Below are positions 1 to 4,847 of a stretch of 6,672 nt of DNA, piece after piece. Origin of the DNA: Candidatus Proteinoplasmatales archaeon SG8-5 (GTDB taxonomy: Archaea; Thermoplasmatota; Thermoplasmata; SG8-5). The notes beneath the pieces were generated by a model. The model was given only the letters and a program-made list of their open reading frames with translations. It ran no database searches and was not told the origin of the DNA. The position numbers and the translations under genes were made by a program. Each line of letters begins with the position of its first letter. Position 1 is the stretch's first letter. Location of the stretch: the NCBI GenBank assembly GCA_001595885.1, contig LSSH01000029.1, positions 1 to 6,672 of the forward strand, written 5' to 3'.

Positions 1-420
1 TTCCGCGATGCCGTTCCAGTCGGGTACATCCGCAATCCCGTAATACAGAAGACCCGCCTCGGCCAGCTTGTCCTCCCCTGGAAACCCGGCCCTGTTCGGA
101 CACGTTCCCACGCACACTATCACGCCGTCGAACTCGATGCCCATTATCTCGAAGCCCTCGTCAGTCTTCACGATGTCAACGACGTCATTGACGATGACGT
201 TGTCAGTATACTCCAGGAAATGCTTTTCCATCAACTCGGCCAGCTCGGGACCGCTGATGCCCCCGGGAAATCCCGGGTAGTTGTCCACCCACCTGGCGTT
301 CCATAGGGTTCCGCCGATGCGTCCCCTCTCGAACACTTGGACGTCGTGGCCCGACCTCACCAGCTGCACGGTCGCCGCCATTCCGGCGGGTCCTGCTCCG
401 ACGACCGCAACCTTACTCAT
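1..420 (-). CDS. Thioredoxin-reductase-like FAD-dependent oxidoreductase, partial (C-terminal part off the left edge)
   Basis: Only the N-terminal 140 residues are present; the frame is open to base 1. The protein begins with a dinucleotide-binding Rossmann motif, GAGPAGMAA (residues 8-16), for FAD, followed by an acidic residue ending the second strand (E31). Residues 36-60 (IGG...NYPGFPGGISGPEL) closely resemble the FAD-domain segment of thioredoxin reductases, and IVCVGTCPNRAGFPGED (101-117) matches the ATG-type motif region. Where thioredoxin reductases carry the redox-active CATC before the NAD(P)H domain, this protein reads YYGIADV (126-132), so both cysteines are missing. It is therefore probably not a classical thioredoxin reductase but a flavin reductase or ferredoxin/flavodoxin reductase-like relative; the substrate is unknown. 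The start is the ATG at 418-420, with a strong GGAGGTG ribosome binding site at 425-431, 4 nt upstream. The frame overlaps the end of the upstream cysteine hydrolase gene by 8 bp, which implies cotranscription and coupled translation. The family call is firm; the function is not. Confidence 0.85.
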   Translation of the reverse strand, partial: MSKVAVVGAGPAGMAATVQLVRSGHDVQVFERGRIGGTLWNARWVDNYPGFPGGISGPELAELMEKHFLEYTDNVIVNDVVDIVKTDEGFEIMGIEFDGVIVCVGTCPNRAGFPGEDKLAEAGLLYYGIADVPDWNGIAE

Positions 421-1042
421 CCGACACCTCCAGAATCCTGACCATATCATCGGTCGATAATATGTATGCGAAGCCGTGGGCCAGCGCCCTCAGAGCGGAG
501 AGGTGGAGGTCCAGTGCTGACGTCGCGTTTGCGTCGGCAACGAAGTAGACGCCGTACCCGTGATGGAAGGCCTCACGGGCCGTGGTCTCGCAGCAGAGGT
601 GGGTCATGACCCCGCAAACGACGACCGAACCGCATCCTTCCCTCTTGAGCCTGGTATCGATGTCCGTTGACGAGAAGGTGCCGTATAGGCTCTTGTCCAG
701 CACGACCGCGTTGTCCGGGTAATCGATGCGGGGGTCAAGCTCGGCCCACCTGTCATCCGATTCCAGACGAACACCCCACCATCTCTCGACCGGGCCGTCG
801 GTCTTGGCCGATGAATACCTGGTTATATAAGTCGGAAGCCCGGCATTCTTGAAAGCGTCCGCCAGATGCTGCACGTTGGGGATTATCTGCTCGGCACCAA
901 GGTAAGCCGGCGCGCCCTCTTCGAGGAAATACCTCTGCATGTCGACGACGATGAGGGCCGGTTTCTTCGGGACCGGCGGGTCTCTGGAGCCGAGCAGACC
1001 CTCGATAACCCCTTGCCATTCATTTCCTGCTCTGCCAGTCAT
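413..1042 (-). CDS. Isochorismatase-family cysteine hydrolase
   Basis: This 209-residue protein is a complete member of the isochorismatase-like (nicotinamidase/isochorismatase/N-carbamoyl amidohydrolase) superfamily. The catalytic triad can be read directly: D34 in IVVDMQ (31-36), K117 in LDKSLYGTF (115-123) and the nucleophile, most likely C150, in GVMTHLCCETTAREAF (144-159). The GV-x-T segment before the cysteine corresponds to the family's cis-peptide loop. A second cysteine (C151) follows the nucleophile, where many relatives have a hydrophobic residue. The first about 25 residues are an extension ahead of the core fold. The fold hydrolyses amide or vinyl-ether bonds in the cytoplasm; the sequence does not say which substrate. 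The ATG start at 1040-1042 is supported by a GGAGGT ribosome binding site at 1046-1051. It is the first gene of a two-gene unit; its stop overlaps the start of the thioredoxin-reductase-like gene in the shared string ATGAGTAA. A candidate promoter lies about 80 nt upstream. The family call is very secure; the enzyme name is left open deliberately. Confidence 0.93.
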   Translation of the reverse strand: MTGRAGNEWQGVIEGLLGSRDPPVPKKPALIVVDMQRYFLEEGAPAYLGAEQIIPNVQHLADAFKNAGLPTYITRYSSAKTDGPVERWWGVRLESDDRWAELDPRIDYPDNAVVLDKSLYGTFSSTDIDTRLKREGCGSVVVCGVMTHLCCETTAREAFHHGYGVYFVADANATSALDLHLSALRALAHGFAYILSTDDMVRILEVSDE

Positions 1043-1099
1043 CTAACCTCCGTCATTTCCTGGTTTTTCGAGCTGGAAACGGGAAAACATTGCTCGCCG

Positions 1100-1135
1100 A
1101 CCTGAAAGACATCCCGATTAATAAGATTTTCAGGT
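1100..1135. repeat. Perfect 8-bp inverted repeat bracketing the TATA-like element (possible operator)
   Basis: ACCTGAAA at 1100-1107 is exactly reverse-complementary to TTTCAGGT at 1128-1135, with a 20-bp spacer and 28 bp between arm centres. The TATA-like element (1118-1125) lies in the spacer. One arm overlaps the BRE-like bases and the other lies between the TATA-like element and the predicted transcription start. Because the distal arm would be upstream of the start site, the repeat cannot form a hairpin in that mRNA, so a DNA-level operator is the more natural reading. An unrelated chance repeat is possible. Confidence 0.4.
1118..1131 (-). promoter_or_regulatory. Candidate TATA/BRE promoter of the cysteine hydrolase gene
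   Basis: Read on the minus strand, GAAAAT (1131-1126, BRE-like) is followed by CTTATTAA (1125-1118, TATA-like). Archaeal transcription normally starts about 25 nt downstream of the TATA centre, which would put the start near 1096 and give a leader of roughly 55 nt before the ATG at 1042. It is the most A/T-rich element in the 194-bp gap. An inverted repeat brackets it. The assignment rests on position and composition only. Confidence 0.45.
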
Positions 1136-1236
1136 TTTTACCAGCCCATATGGAGTTTGAATGGTCTTTGTAAAGAGTTACGCACGGAGTTCGCCCACAC
1201 TACCATATGCCATCGGTGTTGATACAAGTTATCGTT

Positions 1237-1773
1237 TTATGCGAACGACCACAACCCGCCAAGAACCAGGATACCGACGACCAGCGCCCTGGACGTGCCG
1301 GCCCAGAAGTTGGTGAGCACGAACCACCTGGTCTCGAAGACCTCACCGTCGCGGTTCAGAAGCGAGAAGATGTAGAGGGGCACCGTGTCAGGCATGATGG
1401 GAATGCTCAGCACGATGTAGGTGGCAATGTAACCGAATCGCTCGCAGAAGCGCGACAGCGCTTCAGTGAGCTTCTGGAACCAGTTCCATTTGAGGAACCG
1501 CCGCATTGTGTCCTCGACCTTGACGCCGATGTGGAAGACCACCCAGCTGCCCACGCACTTGCCGGCTCCCATGATCAGGGCCAGTAGCAGGAAGGCGAGG
1601 AAAATTGGTAGGCCAAGGAAGGAGTTGCCCTCTACGAGGTAACTGATGAACCCCGCAAGTCCCAGCTCTACTGGAATCGGTAGAATGACCGCAGCCAGAA
1701 CACAGTAGATGAACAGGAGGAGCATGTAGCTCCACGGATTTTGGAACGGGTCGAGGAAGTCGAAGAAGCCCAT
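1237..1773 (-). CDS. Small multi-pass membrane protein, VTT/DedA (SNARE-associated) type
   Basis: This 178-residue, strongly hydrophobic protein has candidate membrane or re-entrant segments at about 16-46, 52-83, 113-139 and 150-175. The order of motifs fits the VTT domain: LPIPVELGLAGF (31-42) as the first re-entrant loop with a conserved acidic residue (E36), MGAGKCVGSWVVFHIG (68-83) as the glycine-rich helix, FGYIATYIVLSIPIMPD (113-129) as the second loop, and NFWAGTSRAL (155-164) near the end. The arginine found after the second loop proline in classical DedA proteins is not evident; D129 stands near that place, closer to the YqaA-like branch. VTT proteins move or scramble lipids, and some bacterial DedA members transport polyprenyl phosphate carriers; no substrate can be inferred here. 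The start codon shares one base with the stop of the upstream taw1 gene (TGATG), and an AGGGGATGA-like ribosome binding sequence lies just upstream, so it is cotranslated with that operon. No terminator is evident after the stop. The family call is moderate because the motifs are degenerate. Confidence 0.65.
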   Translation of the reverse strand: MGFFDFLDPFQNPWSYMLLLFIYCVLAAVILPIPVELGLAGFISYLVEGNSFLGLPIFLAFLLLALIMGAGKCVGSWVVFHIGVKVEDTMRRFLKWNWFQKLTEALSRFCERFGYIATYIVLSIPIMPDTVPLYIFSLLNRDGEVFETRWFVLTNFWAGTSRALVVGILVLGGLWSFA

Positions 1774-2705
1774 CAGTCATCCCCTATCCTCATCGCCCTT
1801 TTATCCTTGCCGAGCAGGACGACGCGGCTCGACCCCTGTTCCGCCAGGACCTCGTAGCCCGTCTCCTTTGCCAGGTTGTCCGAGAATGCCCTCACCGTCT
1901 CCTGAGCAGGCATGTTGGAGTTGCGCATCCGTTCCCTGGAATAGCCGACGAACACATAGCCCTTTGGTTCGACGAACATGGGGTCGGCTGTTTCGATCAA
2001 GCGGGCGTATTCCTTCTCCCAGCCTATGTTCCAGCCGTCGACGAGCGTGTGCCTGATCACCGTCCTGGTGTTCAGGTCGGGCAGTAATTCCAGTGTTCGG
2101 ATAAGTCGCTGCCAGCCGTCCTTCACAAGGGGAACGCAGAGTCTCCGATAGACCTCCTCGTTGGGCGCGGCCAGGGTCACGTAGAGCTGCGTCGGCAGGG
2201 GGTCGAGTCTCTCCAGGGCCTCCGGTTCAGTGCCGTTGGTGACGAGGAACGTGGTCATCCCCCGCTTATTGCAGGCGTCGATGAAACCGCCCAGTTGCCC
2301 GTACAGCGTGGGCTCACCGGCCAGCGATATCGCGACCATGTTCGGCTCACTGGCCTCAGCCCACATCTCCGGTGTGGTCCTCGGGTCGCCCTTGTAGCCG
2401 GTGACAAGGCGGCGCTGGCCCTCGATGGCCCCTTCGAGTATCGATTCGGGGTCGTCCTCGACGTCAAGACCGGTCTCGCTCAGGCCCTGGTACCGCCAGC
2501 AGAACAGGCAGCTCTGGGTGCAGTTGTTTACGGCCGGGGACATCTGAAGGCACCTGTGCGACCGTATGCCGTAGAACGTTTCCTTGTAACACGACCTTCC
2601 GCGCAGCAGCTTCTCCCCGAGCCAGTGGCACAGCTTGACGCCGCTGTGGCTCCCCACGATGTGGTAGTGCTGTTTTTCGAGGATCCTGCTAAGACGCTCG
2701 TCCAT
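1773..2705 (-). CDS. taw1: tRNA 4-demethylwyosine synthase (TYW1/Taw1), radical SAM
   Basis: This 310-residue protein is an archaeal-length TYW1. It condenses m1G37 of tRNA-Phe with pyruvate by radical SAM chemistry to make the tricyclic base imG-14, the first dedicated step of wyosine synthesis, which stabilises reading at the anticodon-adjacent position. The radical-SAM motif CTQSCLFCWR gives C62, C66 and C69. Three further cysteines at 26, 39 and 52 sit ahead of it and match the ligands known for the second iron-sulfur cluster of archaeal TYW1. SLAGEPTLY (127-135) is the GGE-like SAM-contact segment. TNGTEPEAL (156-164), LPTQLYVTLAAP (170-181) and EPKGYVFVGYSRERM (246-260) are typical of the family. 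Unlike the eukaryotic enzyme it has no N-terminal flavodoxin domain, as expected in Archaea, so its electron donor is encoded elsewhere. The ATG start is 4 nt after the rfcL stop, with GTGAT at 2709-2713 as a partial ribosome binding match. It overlaps the following membrane-protein gene by 1 nt. Confidence 0.96.
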   Translation of the reverse strand: MDERLSRILEKQHYHIVGSHSGVKLCHWLGEKLLRGRSCYKETFYGIRSHRCLQMSPAVNNCTQSCLFCWRYQGLSETGLDVEDDPESILEGAIEGQRRLVTGYKGDPRTTPEMWAEASEPNMVAISLAGEPTLYGQLGGFIDACNKRGMTTFLVTNGTEPEALERLDPLPTQLYVTLAAPNEEVYRRLCVPLVKDGWQRLIRTLELLPDLNTRTVIRHTLVDGWNIGWEKEYARLIETADPMFVEPKGYVFVGYSRERMRNSNMPAQETVRAFSDNLAKETGYEVLAEQGSSRVVLLGKDKRAMRIGDD

Positions 2706-2709
2706 TGTA

Positions 2710-4194
2710 TCACTCGAACTGGAACAGGCTGCTTTGAACGTCCGGTTCTGCCTCGGGTTCCTCGCTGGCTACCTCCGGTCGGTCACCGTCTTCTTTCAGG
2801 GACCCCTCATCGGCTGAAGCCTCTTCTTCCGTCCCGGCGTCCTCGTCGGCCTGTGCCTTATCCTCGGTCCCGGGCGTTTTCCCGACGGCCTCCACCTTCC
2901 TCAGGTCGTCGAACACCCTCCTGACCTTCGCCGAGTCCGGTTTCTGGCCCAGGAGAAAGCCCACCTCTTCCTCGGTCAGCCCCAATCTCCTCGTCATGTT
3001 AAGGCGGAACTCCCTGTCCTGGGTGTACAGTGTGCGGAAGTAGGGCAGGTATTCCTGGAGAACCACCTTGGATGACTTGTTCGTATGAGAACCCAGTTTG
3101 GCCGCGAAGGAGCTCATCGTGGACCTGTATCCCTTGCTGGCCGACATCTTCCTCAGCCATCCCGGGAAGGCGTAGTTGACAAAGCCGGAATACGACCTGG
3201 ATTTTGCCAGGCTAACCCCGCACGACATCATGTCGGATGCGTACCCCCACAGGCCGTAGTACTGCCTCCTGCGCACGCGGCCCATGAACACGTCGGCCTT
3301 GGCCAGTGCATCGTAGGCCGCTGCGATATCCGCCGCGTCCTTGTAGGCTATGGGAATGTTCTCGTCTATCCATAGGATGAGGGTCTCCGGGTCCTCGTCC
3401 AGGTCGAAGACCGCCTCCCTGGACCGCTTGCAGTTGCCGGTCCTGAATATCACTGCGAGGGAGTTGAATACGGTCTGGCTGGTATCGCGCTTTCCCAGTG
3501 CGATGACATCTTCTTCTTTAATCTCGGTCCTGCCCTCGGCGAGTGCCTGGAGGTCGTTGATGGCCGAGCGGACGTCTCCCATTGACCTCTCCGTGATGAA
3601 GTCGAGAGCACTGTCCGCAACGGAAAGGCCCTCGGCTTTGGCTATCATCTTCAGTAATTTGTTAATCGATTGCTTGTGGGGTTTCGAGAACTTAATGCTC
3701 TTGGTGTTCTGGGCGATGGTGGATGACCGTCGCTTGAGCTCGTAGTAATCGTTTACAATAAGGACGATCGGCTGCTGCGCGCCCGTTATCGTCGTGGAGA
3801 TGGCCTTGATGCCGCCGTAGTCCTCCCTTCCGAAGACGTTGTCCGCCTCGTCGAGGATGATGAGCTTCCTCTGGCCCGAAGCGGAGTCCCTGAACTCGCC
3901 GTCGTCGGTAAAGGTCTCGCCCATTGCCCCGTGGGTCGCGATCCTCTTGATGGCATCGGCGTTGCGGTGGTCGGAGGCGTTCATCTCCACCACCTGCCAT
4001 CCGAGCTCTTTGGCGAGGGCGTGCGCGCACGTGGTCTTTCCCACTCCCGGGTCGCCGATGAGGACTACAGCCCTGAATTTGGGTATGCCGGACAGCCAAG
4101 ATTCTGCCCATTGCCTGAGCTCGTCCTTTGCCTTCTTGTTACCAATGACATCGTCCAATTTCCTGGGCCTGTACTTCTCGGTCCATCCCACCAT
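2710..4194 (-). CDS. rfcL: Replication factor C large subunit (clamp loader)
   Basis: This 494-residue protein is the large subunit of the archaeal RFC complex, which opens and loads the PCNA ring onto primed DNA. It starts with the family signature GWTEKYRPRKLDDVIG (3-18). Walker A is GDPGVGKT (47-54), Walker B LIILDEAD (111-118), sensor 1 around VNDYYE (147-152), and sensor 2 in GDVRSAINDLQ (206-216). The helical collar region follows to about residue 435. Residues about 440-486 form an acidic, low-complexity linker, and the chain ends in QSSLFQF (487-493), a PCNA-interacting (PIP) motif. The ATG at 4192-4194 is chosen over an in-frame ATG 39 bp further upstream because it gives the conserved N-terminus and because the upstream codons overlap the TATA element. 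The transcript is then nearly leaderless. It is the first gene of a three-gene unit with taw1 and the VTT-type membrane protein. The small subunit gene is not in this window. Confidence 0.96.
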   Translation of the reverse strand: MVGWTEKYRPRKLDDVIGNKKAKDELRQWAESWLSGIPKFRAVVLIGDPGVGKTTCAHALAKELGWQVVEMNASDHRNADAIKRIATHGAMGETFTDDGEFRDSASGQRKLIILDEADNVFGREDYGGIKAISTTITGAQQPIVLIVNDYYELKRRSSTIAQNTKSIKFSKPHKQSINKLLKMIAKAEGLSVADSALDFITERSMGDVRSAINDLQALAEGRTEIKEEDVIALGKRDTSQTVFNSLAVIFRTGNCKRSREAVFDLDEDPETLILWIDENIPIAYKDAADIAAAYDALAKADVFMGRVRRRQYYGLWGYASDMMSCGVSLAKSRSYSGFVNYAFPGWLRKMSASKGYRSTMSSFAAKLGSHTNKSSKVVLQEYLPYFRTLYTQDREFRLNMTRRLGLTEEEVGFLLGQKPDSAKVRRVFDDLRKVEAVGKTPGTEDKAQADEDAGTEEEASADEGSLKEDGDRPEVASEEPEAEPDVQSSLFQFE

Positions 4195-4217
4195 ATAACC
4201 CCTTATCGCACCTACAC

Positions 4218-4231
4218 TAAATAATATTTCC
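4218..4231 (-). promoter_or_regulatory. TATA/BRE promoter of rfcL, nearly leaderless
   Basis: On the minus strand GGAAAT (4231-4226, BRE-like) is followed by ATTATTTA (4225-4218, TATA-like). With the usual distance of about 25 nt from the TATA centre, transcription would start around 4197, only a few bases before the ATG at 4194. This both supports the chosen rfcL start and explains why no good Shine-Dalgarno sequence is needed there. Exact start site is inferred. Confidence 0.6.
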
Positions 4232-4259
4232 ATGCCATCTTAGTATGAAAAAACGGATG

Positions 4260-4269
4260 TTTTTATATA
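4260..4269 (+). promoter_or_regulatory. TATA box of the rps13-rps4-rps11-rpoD operon
   Basis: TTTTTATATA at 4260-4269 contains a near-consensus archaeal TATA box (TTTATATA at 4262-4269). The bases upstream (GGATG) are a poor BRE, although an A-run lies further up at 4248-4253. Transcription would begin near 4290, giving a leader of about 40 nt before the rps13 start. No ribosomal gene precedes rps13 here on this strand, so this promoter appears to head the operon. Confidence 0.65.
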
Positions 4270-4300
4270 GAACCTACCTATACAGGGACTTACTTCCGGC

Positions 4301-4317
4301 CCAGGATTTGAGCCTGG
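4301..4317 (+). promoter_or_regulatory. Leader hairpin overlapping the rps13 ribosome binding site
   Basis: CCAGG (4301-4305) pairs perfectly with CCTGG (4313-4317) around a 7-nt loop. The last two paired bases are the first two of the GGAGG ribosome binding site at 4316-4320, so the folded form would partly hide it. The stem is short. It may serve translational feedback by a ribosomal protein of the operon, or it may be incidental. Confidence 0.35.
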
Positions 4318-4320
4318 AGG
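4316..4320 (+). promoter_or_regulatory. Shine-Dalgarno sequence that fixes a TTG start for rps13
   Basis: GGAGG at 4316-4320 lies 8 nt before the in-frame TTG at 4329-4331. The first in-frame ATG after it (4386) has its nearest GGAGG about 20 nt away, too far for normal use, and the first in-frame ATG before it (4245) lies upstream of the TATA box. The TTG is therefore the best-supported start. Confidence 0.7.
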
Positions 4321-4328
4321 GTTACACT

Positions 4329-4829
4329 TTGGCAGACAAGAAGGAAGCACCTCCCGACAAGGAGGCAAAGAAAAAGGCAGAGAAGATGTCGGACGACTTC
4401 AAGTACATAGTCCGCATTGCCAACACCGACCTTGACGGCGAGAAGCCTGCTGTGACCGCTTTGACCGGCGTCAAGGGAGTGGGCACGAGGGTGGCCGAGA
4501 TAGTCATCAAGAAGATCGGGTATCCCCAGAACAAGAAGATCGGGCTCATGACGGACGCCGAGGTGGAGGAGCTGGAGGAGGTTCTGACGGAGCTGTGGGA
4601 GCACGCTCCGGAGTGGTTCCTCAACAGGCAGAAGGACTGGGAGAGCGGGGAGGACATACACGAGCTTAGCACTGACCTGGAGATGACGCATAGGGATGAT
4701 ATCAACAGGCTGCGAATGATCCGCTGCTATAGGGGCATGAGGCACGAGAGCGGGCACAAGGTGAGGGGCCAGAGAACACATTCGAACGGCCGCTCCGGAC
4801 TCACTCTGGGTGTCTCCAGGAAGAAGTGA
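4329..4829 (+). CDS. rps13: 30S ribosomal protein uS13
   Basis: This 166-residue protein sits in the head of the small subunit, contacting the large subunit (bridges B1a/B1b) and P-site tRNA. The core starts at about residue 21 with DDFKYIVRIANTDLDG (22-37). The helix-two-turn-helix region contains GVKGVGTRVAEIV (47-59), and the C-terminal signature CYRGMRHESGHKVRGQR (133-149) followed by a basic end binds 16S rRNA. The start is a TTG with a well-placed GGAGG. This gives about 20 extra N-terminal residues, rich in Lys, Glu and Ala, before the methionine at residue 20 where the conserved part begins. An alternative ATG at 4386 would yield a 147-residue protein near the usual archaeal length, but it lacks a suitable ribosome binding site. 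It is the first gene of the operon and is followed after 18 nt by rps4. Confidence 0.95.
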   Translation: MADKKEAPPDKEAKKKAEKMSDDFKYIVRIANTDLDGEKPAVTALTGVKGVGTRVAEIVIKKIGYPQNKKIGLMTDAEVEELEEVLTELWEHAPEWFLNRQKDWESGEDIHELSTDLEMTHRDDINRLRMIRCYRGMRHESGHKVRGQRTHSNGRSGLTLGVSRKK

Positions 4830-4847
4830 TAGGCTGGTTTGATTGCC

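Noticed and set aside
1145..1212. Two CCATATG motifs (near 1146 and 1203) as a possible regulatory repeat
   Set aside because: The shared core is too short and palindromic by nature, and there is no regular placement relative to a promoter or stop codon.
1136..1236. Transcription terminator after the VTT-type gene
   Set aside because: No hairpin or clear T-run on the minus strand follows the stop codon; any termination signal here is not readable.
1207..1587. Plus-strand 126-codon open frame antisense to the VTT-type membrane protein
   Set aside because: Its composition is unlike a folded protein and it mirrors the hydrophobic minus-strand gene; no ribosome binding site or family resemblance.
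2295..2924. Plus-strand 209-codon open frame antisense to taw1 and the end of rfcL
   Set aside because: It crosses two well-supported minus-strand genes and its product is Arg/Pro-rich with no recognisable motif.
4195..4233. Longer rfcL start at 4233
   Set aside because: The 13 added residues are not family-like, and the TATA/BRE element at 4218-4231 would then lie inside the coding region.
4245..4328. Longer uS13 start at ATG 4245
   Set aside because: The TATA box at 4262-4269 is downstream of that ATG, so it would not be on the main transcript; the added residues are not uS13-like.
4291..4330. Possible tRNA T-arm or small RNA in the rps13 leader
   Set aside because: Only one 5-bp stem with a 7-nt loop is present; no acceptor stem, D-arm or anticodon arm can be formed around it.
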